This document shows positions 20,023-30,589 of a stretch of 30,700 nucleotides of DNA, in pieces (positions within the stretch are counted from its first letter, which is position 1; the number at the start of each line of letters is the position of its first letter). The notes below the pieces were generated by a model, which did not search any database, was not told the origin of the DNA, and saw only the letters and a list, made by a program, of their open reading frames with translations. Both the position numbers and the translations under genes were made by a program. The stretch spans positions 1 through 30,700 of the forward strand of contig JAWQRN010000368.1 in the NCBI GenBank assembly GCA_033557685.1, in the 5' to 3' direction. Source of the stretch: Sperchopsis tessellata (lineage: Eukaryota > Arthropoda > Insecta > Coleoptera > Hydrophilidae).

Positions 20023-20815
20023 ATTAAATGTAATAGACTTCCAAGGTTATTATCTGTATGAATGTTGTTCCCTGGTGGAACCGTGCAGAGGCTCTGATAA
20101 GTGCCGACGTTTCGTCCAACAAGGAACATTTTCTAGGCGAGTGATGCAACTTACATAAGACGTTCAGGAATCCATCCATCGCTATCATAAATACTCCTGA
20201 GGTGAAAGCTACTATTCGTTAAAAATTCTAAAAATTCGACGGACAAACTTGCCCGCATACTAAGAAAATATCATACCAAAACAGGATTCTTCAAAATACA
20301 AAAGATGTCATCTCGTTGCAACGTGAAGGGGTTTATCAGATCCCTTATTCCTGTAGTGAGGTAAACATTGAAGAAACTAAACGTACGATTGCTACTCGTT
20401 TTAAAGAGCACAAACGCTGTACTCATCTGGGTCATATTATTCAGGCAGCCGTGGCTGAACATCGTCATGAAACGAGTCACACCATTATGTTCCAAGATAC
20501 TTAAGTGCAAGCTCGGGAGCTTTCTTCTTTTCCCAGAAAATTCCGAGAAGCCATTGAGGTTTATAATCGCCCCAACAATATCATCAATATCAGACGGTGG
20601 TTTTCAACTACCAATTGCTTGGAGAATCCCCCTGTCTCATTTCTCTCCTCCTGCACTCGGCAACAACCGCCCGAATTTAACAGCTCCGCGCTAGTGCACA
20701 TCCCCCACACCAGTCCTTGTCTATATAAACATGATCCGGCCGAGTTTGGATGAGTGCAAAGAAATCATGAAAATGTCCCCGGCAACAGCGGACGAAACTA
20801 TATTATAACGGACAT
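20023..20815 (+). mobile_element. Penelope-like element (PLE), 5'-truncated, with terminal repeat and GIY-YIG part
   Basis: The left part (20025-20150) is the terminal repeat shared with 3622-3750. An endonuclease remnant follows. The right part (20772-20802, ATGAAAATGTCCCCGG to GCGGACGAAAC) is an inverted, partial match to the middle of the left repeat (complement of GTTTCGTCC..GGAACATTTTC). Opposed terminal sequences of this kind are known for PLEs. The RT domain is absent, so only the last part of the element survives. It appears to sit inside a LINE RNase H fragment. Confidence 0.78.
20220..20750 (+). pseudogene. PLE C-terminal GIY-YIG endonuclease, broken
   Basis: The C-terminal endonuclease of Penelope-like elements, which nicks target DNA. 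The lead-in LRKYHTKTGFFKIQK lies in another frame. From about 20316 the frame reads QREGVYQIPYSCSEVNIEET, then KRTIATRFKEHKRCTHLGH and AAVAEHRHETSHTIMFQDT, stopping at 20502-20504. GVYQI is the GIY motif. The YIG motif reads NIEE, so its Tyr and Gly are lost. The Arg and Glu/His of TRFKEH are kept, and the cysteine of YSC fits the CxC of this family. After the stop the domain tail continues (PRKFREAIEVYNRPNNI, then a shifted DGGFQLPIAWR). A stop and frameshifts make it non-functional. Confidence 0.85.
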
Positions 20816-20854
20816 CATTAAGGAAGTAATCACACTTTATAACAATAATACATT

Positions 20855-21110
20855 TTTGTTAGATCAGGGGACATAATGATAATGTTGATACACTAGCTAA
20901 AAAAGTTGCAATAAACTCATCTACCTCTTTCAGATTTGCATGTATAGACCAAAATTTAGAAATTCTCAACATCTTTCAATGTAACTACATATAAGAGTCG
21001 TTTCTATAAATATGTTTTGATTAGTCTCCGCAGAACAGCATGGTTCAAAAATACCGAATTTAGCAAGAGCACAAAACTGCACTTTTTCCGTCATCTAACT
21101 GCTCATGCAA
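20855..21110 (+). pseudogene. LINE RNase H domain, second part
   Basis: After the PLE the sequence reads IRGHNDNVDTLAKKVAINSS, then FACIDQNLEILNIF and KNTEFSKSTKLHFFRHLTAH. The RGHxxNxxVDxLAK pattern is the last catalytic block (His and Asp) of the LINE RNase H domain. With 19735-20015 it suggests one LINE interrupted by the PLE, with about 200 bp of the domain lost. Confidence 0.55.
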
Positions 21111-21930
21111 TCAATTTGTAGATATACAACACTATTTGTTTGCATATATTAATTTTTCACAAGAAAGATTAACACACTTGAATGATTTATATATAACGAT
21201 TATGATTAAACCGTTTAATCATATCCCAGTAATTTTTTCTGTTAATAATATGATAATTATACACATTCCTTCACCTTATCAATTTAAACATTTAATTCTT
21301 TAGTCGGGTTCAACTTCAAAACTAACTATCTCTCTTTATGTTTTTCCCGTAGTCTGTTCCTGTGATTGTCTTTAAGCAAATATGCCACGACGGACTGCAC
21401 TGGCGACCATTAGCCCTTTTAGTATCCTTGTACGTAAGTGATTTACAGTTTGGATTTTTGTTCGTCGAATTGCAATTTTATTGGGTGCATATTTTACAGA
21501 GATGTTGGATGTTTTCAAAATTACTTAAGAATTTTTTGACTCGTGTCACGGCCAATCAACTTAATGAAAAATATAAATAAATATGTACGTGCTTCTAAAT
21601 GTAGTAGAATTAAGGACTACAACATTGGATAACGTTTGCAAAAACTTTTTGGATACATAAAATATAGCTACGGGGGCAAACAATTAAGATATTTTACGAA
21701 AACGAGGTCCAGCGCAGGCGGTTGACTTTTCGTAATACGGAAATTGTATGCCAGATATGTGTATTTTTTAAATAAAATTATATAAAATAATTTTAAATTC
21801 GTGAACTTTTGCGTACCGTTGTAGCTTGTATTGGACATAAAAAACTGCATTTTATGTATCTAGTGAATTAATTGCATGATTTAAAATGGCCCTTAAGTCA
21901 GCTGTATACGTTAAACTATTATTGTCTATT
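21111..21930. other. no recognisable feature
   Basis: AT-rich sequence. Open frames at 21362-21580 (plus) and 21668-21850 (minus) resemble no family. It may include the eroded body of the LINE whose tail is at 21935-22015. Confidence 0.45.
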
Positions 21931-21934
21931 GTGG

Positions 21935-22015
21935 GAGTCACGTGGAGAGTGAAAGAACTTTCGGAGGCATTTGTCCAGCAATAGATGAACAGCAGATGAT
22001 TATAATTATATAAAT
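21935..22015 (+). mobile_element. LINE 3' end (RTE/CR1-like tail)
   Basis: GTCACGTGGAGAGTGAAAG, then GGAGGCATTTGTCCAGCAAT followed by AGATGAACAGCAGATGATTA. This closely follows the very common arthropod LINE ending GGAGGCxxxTGTCCAGCAxTGG followed by GCTGATGATGATG. Only the last 80 bases are recognisable. Confidence 0.7.
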
Positions 22016-22630
22016 AATGCAAGTTGTTTAACCATTTGTATGTATTATTATTTTGTTAGGATTTTATGGTTAGAGGAAATAAATTTTTACTTAACATTTC
22101 GCTGTTCTTTTTTATATAAAATATTCATTTTAAAATTTACTCACTGCAGATATTTCTTTTTAAATTTGAATTCCAAATAACTGTAAAGTAATTCATTCAT
22201 CCTCTTTGTATCAGGTGGAATAAAACAGCGTTCTAAATGTAACAGCTCTTTGATACTTTTAATTGATTTGAAATTAATAAAAAAAGTCAATTTCTTGGTT
22301 ATATAGTACGGAAAAAACCTAATAGCGACTCTTAAATATTTCTGAATTTTAATATGTAATTCTCACTGACAGGAAGTTTGGCCACAGCTGATCGTCTTCC
22401 GAGAAGGAGAGAATATTCAAAAAGCCAACATCAATTGGAAAACAGGATGGAGTTGCCTTATCCCTGGCGTCGGTTATTAACAATAGCGGAAATTAAAATA
22501 GTAAGCTAGCTCGTACAGTAAATAAAGCCGTAAACCATTTTAGTTTTATTCAGTCGTGTGCACATATGGTGGGGGCGCAATGCCAATAATTTTTGCTTGG
22601 GCCATTTTACGTAATACTATATACGTATAC
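22016..22630. other. no confident feature; possible LTR-like end
   Basis: Mostly AT-rich. Near 22520 an AATAAA is followed at about 22560-22575 by GTGTGCACATATGGTGGGGG, which could be read as an LTR end followed by a primer-binding site. No partner LTR or coding region supports it. Confidence 0.3.
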
Positions 22631-22632
22631 CA

Positions 22633-22671
22633 TATTAAATGTCATAGACTTCAATGGTTATTACCTATACT
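22633..22671. repeat. Penelope-like terminal repeat, copy 3 (short)
   Basis: ATTAAATGTCATAGACTTCA, then TGGTTATTACCTATAC, matches the first 35-40 bases of the repeat at 20023 and 3622 with a few changes. Similarity fades after this. Confidence 0.6.
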
Positions 22672-23270
22672 AAAAGTATTTTGAACCTTTACACGGTTTC
22701 TATCCACATTCCTTATACAATAGCCGTACATTTGCATACTATAATTTTAACTTTGGACAACGTTAGACATTACTCATGAATTATAAACTGGAATTAAGTC
22801 ATACGCCGTCATTTGTGATAACATTGTCCGATTCTGTATCTATCTTCAAAAGCAAAATGCCTATGTCTATTCCTAAATCTTCGTAGATCTTCTAATCATG
22901 TTCACGCGTTCCACACATTTCTAATTAGAACGTTTTTGGATGTATAGATTGTTTTATGTAAGACAGTTTAAGATAATATCGGCCACTTGAAAGGATGTAA
23001 TGGTAGGTTTTGGTTATTCTTTCATAGGATGGATCTGTTTTTATTTGAGATTTACCAACACGAATGAGTTTCCTTCACTTCTATTCTCTACAATATCCAA
23101 ACTAAGGCGTTTCTTATAATACATCTTGTTAAACATTTTTATCAGATCTTTGAAGTTTCAGAGGTATCTTCTCCTTTGTTAGCCCTCCTCTAAACCGAGG
23201 TTCATGTTACGTTTGTTCATGTCAAAATCGTCATGATGGGCCCCTTGACGTGAAGAAATGTGTCCTCGTT
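22672..23270. other. no recognisable feature
   Basis: Neither strand gives a sequence I recognise. A few minus-strand stretches look weakly protein-like but are broken by stops. Confidence 0.45.
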
Positions 23271-23274
23271 TATA

Positions 23275-23995
23275 TTCTATACTATACTCATTGCGGTTAG
23301 CGTGGAGGATCTGCAAACATTGTTGGATAGAGTTAATATGGCTAGTATTAACATGGGCCTGAAGATGAACACAAAAAAGACCAAGTTCATATTTTTATCA
23401 AAAAAAAAAAAACACCGTAGCCCAGTTAATACTGAATAACAATATGATTGCACGGGTGCAGCAGTACAAATACCTGGGCTGTTTCCTAAATGAACAATGG
23501 GAATGCAGCCAATATATCAGGATTCGAATAGAACCGGCTCGAAATGCATTTTTAAGTATGCAAAAGCTGTTGACTAACTGCAATCTTAATCTTAATCTTA
23601 GACTGCGGATGGTATATCTTATCGGTCCTGCTGTATGGCCTGGAGGTATGGACGCTGACACAGGTATTGCAGAAAACCCTTCAGGATTTTGAGCATGCAT
23701 CTCATGGACCTACAGGGTATCTAACTTCAAGTGTTACAACGTCTAAGCACAAATACCGAAGTAAAGTAACGTAAACTAGAATACTTCGGACATGTGATTG
23801 CAATTGATGTAAGGAAAGATATATGGCCAACGCAAACCTGACAGGAGAAAAACCTCGTGGAACGATAGGGATTATGATTTAGAGTATACAGTGCGTCTCT
23901 AATGAGCGGGTCATATCGATATCCCTTGAGATAAATACAACTGAATCAAAGAATAGGCTAGTAAGTTCTGGTAAGAAAATGTTGGCAACTTAAGC
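23275..23995 (+). pseudogene. LINE reverse transcriptase C-terminal part, broken
   Basis: Non-LTR RT downstream of the YADD box. It begins SVEDLQTLLDRVNMASINMG, then LKMNTKKTKFIFLSK (23298-23400). A run of 13 A at 23400 causes a shift. It continues QLILNNNMIARVQQYKYLGC, then NEQWECSQYIRIRIEPARNA and FLSMQKLLTNCNLNLNLRLR to about 23620. Another shift follows before MVYLIGPAVWPGG. The distal part includes RKLEYFGHVI near 23773-23800 and KNRLVSSGKKMLAT at about 23950-23990, which fit the C-terminal helices of the same group. No RT catalytic box and no endonuclease are present. It is another independent, 5'-truncated copy, closest in style to the LINE on the minus strand at 28.4-30 kb. Confidence 0.85.
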
Positions 23996-24706
23996 TGTAA
24001 AATAACCTTTTTTAGACGTTTATTTCAATAAATAGTTCTATTTTTCTGAACTGTGATTATTTGGATTTTACATTTTTGATTTCTGTTTTATAAACCCGCA
24101 AACATTTATAGTAATCATTATATTGTATACGCAATACATAGATATTCTTAGATTCATACGAAATATTTTGAATATTTGAATTTTAGTGCTGAATTAAAGT
24201 TCTTCTAAATTTTTATCCAAGTTTAAGAACACGACAAATTAAACTGCTATGAAGATACAAAGTATTAAATATTAAAAATGGTTAACTCTTTGTAATAAAT
24301 AATGTTTACTTATGCAAATACAATGCGTTTATTTACATAGAAAACTCATAACTTTCCATTACTCCATTGCAACGTGAAAAGTTAATAGTCGTTCAGTATT
24401 TCATATTGAACACCTATCCAAAGAAAAAATAAAACTAGTGACATTTTTAATGATATCACCAGCCTTCTTTCCTCCAGCCTGGTTTCCTTCTCAATATAAA
24501 TATTATTTGGTAAATAGTATATTTTACAACTAGAAACAAATATAACTTCATTACAAAAGGAAATGAAAATCAATACATTTTCTAATAATATAAGCATACT
24601 AAGTATTTACGAGTTCATAACACAATAATCAAAAATGTTCAATAATAATAAAATACTAATCAATTCAATCTATGACTTATACCTCTGAGAATCACATGTC
24701 AATATA
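23996..24706. other. no recognisable feature
   Basis: Very AT-rich. The minus-strand open frame at 24382-24597 is hydrophobic but matches nothing I know and is probably chance. Confidence 0.5.
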
Positions 24707-25620
24707 TAAAGGATGTCCCAACAAGAATTTGAAATAAAACACGGCTTTTTTTGAGAAAATTCCGAAATTTTGATTTAATCGTAAAGTAGACATGTGGGAA
24801 TTATGTATGGAACAACACATCTGATAAATGCCCTCCTCGGGTTTGCTGGCATATTTGCGTTATTTTAACGAAATTTTCAATTACGGTTTGGCATAACTGT
24901 GGCTGGAGTTCAGTGATACAGCGTCAAATCTCCTCCTTCACAGCTTGGGTGGTCGTGGGCTTGTTGATATAAACTTCTGAAAAAAAGTCCAAAGGCGATA
25001 AATCGCACGATCTAGGCGGCCAATTATGGTGGCTCAAACGGGAGATTACACGACCAGGGAATGTCTAGTGCAATAATGACATTGTTATCATGCCCCGATA
25101 CCGTTCGCCATTGACTGTTTGTGCATTCCCGGCAGCGTGTTCGAAGAAAAATGGTCCAATGATAACTCCAGCCCAAAACGATCTCACTTCGCTGTATGGT
25201 CTGTAGGCTTGAATTGTTGAGTCAGCTGGATTTTGTAGTCATAAAAACGCAAATCTTTCGTGAGAATAAACTGCATAGTGCTTCTTGAAATATCCAATTC
25301 TAGAGCACGAAGCCGAATGGATGATCCCGGATTCTCGGCCACATTCTGACGAACAGTCGTGATGGTTTCTGCTGAAGCACCTGGAAGAACACGTGTGGAT
25401 GGTCTGACATCAGTAATCGACCCAGTCTCCTCGAATTTTTCGATTATTTTCTTCACAGTTGATACACTTGGAATATTAAATATAAAAAATTGGACGCAAT
25501 TTGCGAATAGTGGTAAAGTAAAACTTTCACCAATTTTGAAATAATGTTTAACAAAAAGAATGCGTTGTTGTGTCGAATAGCGATCCATTTTTTAATAATG
25601 GACTGTCTACCATCGAACTG
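24707..25620 (-). mobile_element. second DD41D-like Tc1/mariner element, internally deleted
   Basis: The 3' end (in coding sense) reads AAGGATGTCCCAACAAG at 24708-24724 in plus, a plausible terminus for this group. The upstream terminus was not found near 25620-25700. The coding remnant it carries lacks two internal blocks, so this is a deletion derivative. The TIR core differs from the GGGTGTCAC of the 9-11 kb element, so the two are different lineages. Confidence 0.65.
24801..25588 (-). pseudogene. DD41D-like transposase with two deletions
   Basis: The start ATG at 25586-25588 (MDRYSTQQRILFVKHYF) is the usual N-terminus of this insect family. The first 134 residues are open: helix-turn-helix region (PSVSTVKKIIEKFEETGSI), linker (NPGSSIRLRALELDISRST) and IQLTQQFKPTDHTAK. 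The catalytic block that should follow (FSDEAHF, first Asp) is missing. In another frame comes FWAGVIIGPFFFEHAAGNAQ, then TVNGERYRGMITM. The second block (WFQQDGA) is deleted. FPGRVISRLSHHNWPPRSCD and LSPLDFF keep the third Asp. Then follow QTVIENFVKITQICQQTRGG and HLSDVLFHT with the stop at 24801-24803. The second Asp is gone, and the third-Asp block lacks LWGYLK after it. The protein is dead. Confidence 0.92.
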
Positions 25621-27596
25621 TCATATTGACTGTCAAAGAACAACAGCAATTTCTTAACAATTTATACAGCTACATGGCAGTCTAAGCCCAGTACTTGTAA
25701 GAGCTACAAGTCAAGATAATATTCCCAGCAAGGATGGGCGAAACATACGCAAAAAGAAAGGGCTACATATGGTTATCTCTCGGAAAACCTGAAGACAAAT
25801 CCCATTTTAAAATAATAAACAGTGTGATTAGAAAATATAATTTTTTGTAATAGGTAAACTTCCGAAAAAGGTTATTTTACATCTCAGACTTTTCTCGCCG
25901 GAATTTTCTAGCCGTTTGTATGATTTTACTGTGTTTGTCTTGATGAATATCGACATAACATGCTTGTTATGAACACCGAATCTCGATATCGGGTAATTTT
26001 CATATAACCTGTCATCGCTGAAGTACAATAATATTAATTATGATCGTAGTTATATATCATGTATCAATTTCTTCTGATTCAACTCGGATATTAATGTTTA
26101 CCTCTCGTAGCCAACCAGAGATAGATTTATACAAATTATATAATCTCCATTCTTAACCTTTATCAAAGTATGATTTAAACTTTACATTTTTCATTCTGCC
26201 AATTCTAATATTATTATAATCATAATACATTATTTCCTCATGAAATTCAGTTTAATTTATACAAAGATTTAGATGATTGTTATTCTCTCACAGAATATGT
26301 ACAACTAATGCTTTATAAATTTATTGGGTAACCTGTTGGTACTGAATAAAATGCTACTTATGTTTCATCGTTTTATATATTTTTTTAAATCTTTGGAATG
26401 TCAGAGAAAGGTTTCTTTTGTATCTTAGCTTTCCATATTAAAATAACCTTTGGCCAATGAAACACTACCACCTTTTAATTGGTCTAAGGATGTAAATAAT
26501 GGACCTATCTCAATCAATAACCGATATTGTAAACAAACTGTAAAGTATCAACTTCACTTTAGGGTCATCGGCCCATTTCAAACTACATATTATACATTTT
26601 AAAAGGTTTAGCCTCTAACTACCTGCGGTCGGCAGTAATTTTCACTTCCCATAAATCTTTTAAAACTTTAATAGGAAATCCTGGTTCAAATTAAATTCTG
26701 CATATGTTACAGATACGCTGTTGTAATCGTTATTCTGCCGCCTGAGGCTGTTGACGAACTTTTCAGATGTTAATTCTGAATACACAAGTTACGTTTTAAA
26801 GTAATTTATATAACAGCAAATTAATTTTTGGCACGTATAAGGTGTCATCAAAAGTTGAGTGTTTTCCACATATATTTTATTGAGGGTCATGAATTGTAAA
26901 ACTGACTGCGCCAGATATTTTAAGACTTTCCGGACTGAAAACTATTATGTATAACTTTAATAATGTATAATTTGTGGCCGTCGGTCGTAACTCATTCCCC
27001 GTTAATTGGCTAAAGAACTAAATAATTTCACTGTGAATTTAAAACCAAGACTAGAAACACAGGGTAGAATAGTTCATTTGCTCGTAAGGAAAACAAGAAC
27101 CTTACCCTTCATTAACAGGTGACCGCAATTTTAGGAGGGCTAGCTAAAACTTTTGAAATGTGGTAGTTCTCGCAGGTTGGCCAAAGTTGGTTAATCAAAT
27201 AATTGTTTGTAATAAATTTCACTATCCAACATTATCTTCTTAATACGTTATTTACTGTTATGCCCCTAGCTCTTTTTCATCTATTTTTTAAGTAGTTATC
27301 CAAATTAATGATACTATATAGGTTGCGCAAGATAAGATTGTTCGCCATAAGTATCTTGGTTATCTTAATAGCTACACAGATGGTTAAATAAGAAAAGTTT
27401 TGCAGAATTTTAAGGTAATGTTAAATATCAGATTAGATTTTAGTTAGCTTCGTTTGTTTCTGAGAAACTTGCGTTATTTCTATTCGCATATTTTTTTATA
27501 TCATACATGTTTTTTAAAGTTAATATTCTTAAGGAACTTTATTACTGCAATCTATGTTTACTCTTTTTGACAGATTCACAAATAACAATTCAATAA
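25621..27596. other. no recognisable feature
   Basis: Nearly 2 kb of AT-rich DNA with no motif or similarity I can support on either strand. The minus open frame 25828-26028 matches no family. Confidence 0.5.
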
Positions 27597-27934
27597 TGTT
27601 AAAGTGTATTTATTTTTAAATAAAGTAGTTTACTAGGACACAACAATAAATTACAGTATTTATCGCAACAATAGATTAACACTATTTATAGCGATTCATA
27701 TCGAATACATTATTCGTATAATTAACGCTATTGCATAACCGAGAACTCTGTTGTATATATTCGTTGTAGCACACTGCCTTGTCGCCACTGAACCAGCGGC
27801 TTATATATCCCCGCACGAAATATTTTTTAGAAACATCGAAGTCTCTCTGGGCTGTCTCGTTTCGTTTCTTGCAGCTTTTAGTGCGCTCAGTAGAGTAGAG
27901 AATGAAGAAAAGTTCGACATATTGACCCATAACA
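27597..27934 (-). repeat. candidate solo LTR
   Basis: On minus this 338-bp block begins TGTTATGGG and ends TTTAACA, giving complementary TGTTA/TAACA tips as in LTRs. It holds a TATA box with an initiator and, near its end, AATAAA. It is less AT-rich in its centre than its surroundings. The flanking bases do not form a clear target duplication and no second copy is present, so it could also be an unrelated promoter region. Confidence 0.35.
27773..27807 (-). promoter_or_regulatory. candidate core promoter (TATA box plus initiator)
   Basis: TATATAAG at 27800-27807 on minus is followed 32 bases later by GCAGTG with the initiator A at 27775. That is the standard insect TATA-to-start spacing. It points in the same direction as nemo and lies in the candidate LTR. 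Confidence 0.4.
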
Positions 27935-27969
27935 TATTAACTATTAATAAAATAAATATTCAGTAGATA

Positions 27970-28385
27970 CTGGGTGTATGTAATTCAATAAATATCCGGA
28001 AAGAGAACTTTTATAAGACCAGTAAATAATTTGAGACAATCTGGATAATTTGTGAAGCAAATAAAAAGATAACAAAAATAATCAAATCAAAACAATTAAA
28101 CTACTGTATAACTCTCAGTAAATGAAGATCTAAAATCCACTTTACTCAGTTTATTTTGAAAATAGAACATAGAAATAGCATCGATATACGTATAAAATAT
28201 GCTAACGGTTCAACGAGGTGCTGAAGACAGACGGTAAAGATTGAGCAAATGATGTTTGAAAAAAAATGGTATGGTCGGATGTGAGTAGGTATATGATCAG
28301 TTGATTATTTAGAGACTATTGAGAATAAAAGATTCCAAAAATTCGTTTCGTTTTAAAAGTTTGGTGTGGTATATAGAGATAACAA
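27970..28385. other. no recognisable feature
   Basis: AT-rich. ATACTGGGTGTATGTAATTC at 27967-27986 begins like the end of the 9-11 kb element but similarity is not sustained. Confidence 0.45.
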
Positions 28386-28389
28386 TTAT

Positions 28390-29985
28390 TAGGGCCTAGT
28401 TCCTGCTCTAGGGCAAATATTGAAAACTTTCTTGTTGTACCCATATTCATCATATACGTCATTCTCCCATATTGGTCCATATATTCTTCTTAGAACTCTT
28501 CTATTGAAGATGGTCAAAATCTCCTCAGTTCTTTTTAGTGAGGGCCCATGTTTCACACCCATAGGTAACTACTGGTCTTATAAGTATTGTATATATGTTA
28601 ATTTTTTTATCTCGCTGTACCAGTTTGGATTTCAGGATCGCATGTAGCGAATAGAGTGTTCTGTTGTCCTTCATGACTCTATAATATTACGTATTTCATG
28701 TGTTGTCATTATCTGTGTTTATATTACTCCCCAGGTAGGTAAACTCCTGCACCGCCTCAATATTGTCATCATCCACAGTCCAGTTATGTTCCAGTCTTAC
28801 TCCTGTTTTAACTTCCATTGCTTTCTATTTGTTTTCATTTATTTCTAGTCCAATACTTTGTGACCCCTGTTTCAGCTCCTCGTATCCTTCTCTCAAGGTT
28901 CTTTTGGAACATGTAATCAATTCCACGTCATCGGCGTATCCAACGATCTGCTTTTGCTTGTTCAAGATGTTTTTTTCTAGTGTCATTCATGCTTCTGGTA
29001 ACTCTGTTGAAAGCTATGTTAAAAAGCGTGGGAACCAGACCACTCCCTGTCGTAGTCTTTCTATATTCCGAAGACTTCTGTAGTATGTTCTTGGATTTTA
29101 ACTATCCCTCTAGCCCTCTCCATTATCATGAGTGTTAATCTAACGAGTTTGGCTGAAATGCCAATTTCCTCCATTGCCTTGGAGGTTTTCTTTTGACACT
29201 ATCGTAAGCTTGTTTAAAGCTCACGAACAGCTGGTAGAGGAGTGTGTTGAACTCCCAGGCTTTTTCACTAATGCCTGGTTATGAAATATTGATCAATGGT
29301 CGATCTTCACCTATTGTTTCTCAGTATAGGGAGTAATTCGGCGGCGCAGTAATTCTGTGAATATTTTGTATGCAACACATAGTAGCGAGATACCCCGATA
29401 GTTATCGCATCTTAATTTTTCACCCTTCTTATGTGTTGGGCAGATCACAACTGTGTTCCATTCATCAGGTATGCATTATTCATTCCTTATTTTCAATATT
29501 AGTTTGTGTAGCAGTTTGGTCAGCTTATTGCCTCCGTATTTTATTATTTACGCCGGAAAATTATTTATTCCTGGGATCTTGTGGTTTCTTAACTTCATCA
29601 CACATTCCCTTACCTCCCTTAAGGTTGGTTATTCACTATGAGGTTGAGCTTCGTTTCCCGTAGTTCTTATACTTCTGGTTCGTTGGATGTTCTATTTGGA
29701 TGTGTGTCTTTAATAATAGTTTCCCTGGGCTGAGAACTTCCTTATTTCTCCACAGTCGTATATTTCTTGTATCTTTTCCAACCGCCTTCTTAAATGTTCT
29801 CGATTTTTCCTTTTGCATACATTTTTTTATTTTCTTCTGAGCTATTTATAACCTTCTCTTCTAGTTCTTGTCCGGCTTTGCATCCTTTTCATTCTTGCTT
29901 CCTTTATTTTAGCAACCGCATCTTCGCATTATTCGTCATACCACTCGTATTGCGAAAATCTAGCCAGTACATAATTCATTTATAG
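28390..29985 (-). pseudogene. non-LTR LINE, reverse transcriptase region, long broken copy
   Basis: Minus-strand LINE protein from the linker after the endonuclease through the RT and thumb. In order from 29945 downward: WYDE..CEDAVAKIKEARMKRM, KRKNREHLRRRLEKI, GEIRKFSAQGN, REVRECVMKLRNHKIPGINN, KYGGNKLTKLLHKLILKIRN, then PDEWNTVVICPTHKKGEKLR and CDNYRGISLLCVAYKIFTEL (about 29480-29350), the fingers of the RT. Next come EEIGISAKLVRLTLMIMERA and LRQG. YADDVELI holds the intact catalytic YADD at 28927-28938. Then LEINENK (followed by a stop), EFTYLGSNINTDND and ILKSKLVQRDKKINIYNTYK. The motif A block is poorly preserved and several stops and shifts occur. The 3' boundary near 28390 is uncertain. 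Confidence 0.9.
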
Positions 29986-30009
29986 TTCAAAACTATTTAA
30001 ATAATCGAT

Positions 30010-30115
30010 TTGAAAATCGATGGATTTGGTTAAACGGGCCTGTGAGAGCCATCCAGGTGTACTGATCTAACCCGTATGTATTATAATAATAATAATACTA
30101 ATAAAGTATACCTCC
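30010..30115 (+). mobile_element. LINE 3' UTR with (AAT)n tail
   Basis: GGGCCTGTGAGAGCCATCC, then AGGTGTACTGATCTAACCCG, followed by TATTATAATAATAATAATAC. This looks like the 3' end of a plus-strand LINE with a trinucleotide tail at about 30080-30115. The body of that element is not in the window, because upstream sequence belongs to the minus-strand LINE. Confidence 0.45.
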
Positions 30116-30264
30116 ATACTTATAATAAGGTATTAAGCAGACAGTACTGGAAGCATTTGACATACTACACCTGAAATATCATAATAGTAACTTTACATAT
30201 AACGGTGCAAAAATATTATATTCAGAGAAAAAATGTGTTCAAACAAAAATGGAGGTTCAGAATC

Positions 30265-30433
30265 TGTTGCTTCGTAGGCCGTACATGAATGTATCATTGT
30301 AATATTGTATTACATCAAATATCGAGCAAACCGGCCAAGTCAATATAATAAATACATAAATTGAATTGATTTAATCAAATAGATTAAATCAAATATTAAA
30401 ATAATACATTCATGTACGGCCATGGAAGCAACA
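30265..30433. mobile_element. palindromic element, same family as 10833-10992, with terminal inverted repeats
   Basis: The two 30-base ends are inverted copies (TGTTGCTTC..GGCCGTACATGAAT and its complement) with three mismatches. Inside lie ATCGAGCAAACCGGCCAAGT, CAATATA and ATATTAAAATAATAC, matching the hairpin element in the 9-11 kb transposon. This copy has both ends, whereas the copy at 10833 lacks the left one. There is no coding capacity. Confidence 0.8.
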
Positions 30434-30589
30434 AATTATTATTCTCATGCGAAAATGGCAAATTCGTGTAGATTGCATAATTGAAATATTGCGATACCTA
30501 TTGTATTCGCACGTGGGCTACAGCTAACTACTAACAAGAGCAGTGCTGATGACGTCTTAATGACAGAAATACGGTGTCCACTGCAATTT

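Noticed and set aside
22367..22590. A plus-strand LTR with polyadenylation signal and primer-binding site
   Set aside because: Start and end are arbitrary, there is no second LTR and no gag or pol sequence, and the supposed primer site matches no tRNA end that I can name.
28420..29985. Several plus-strand open frames of 60-106 codons
   Set aside because: They are antisense to the minus-strand LINE, whose RT motifs are clear, so the plus frames are shadows.
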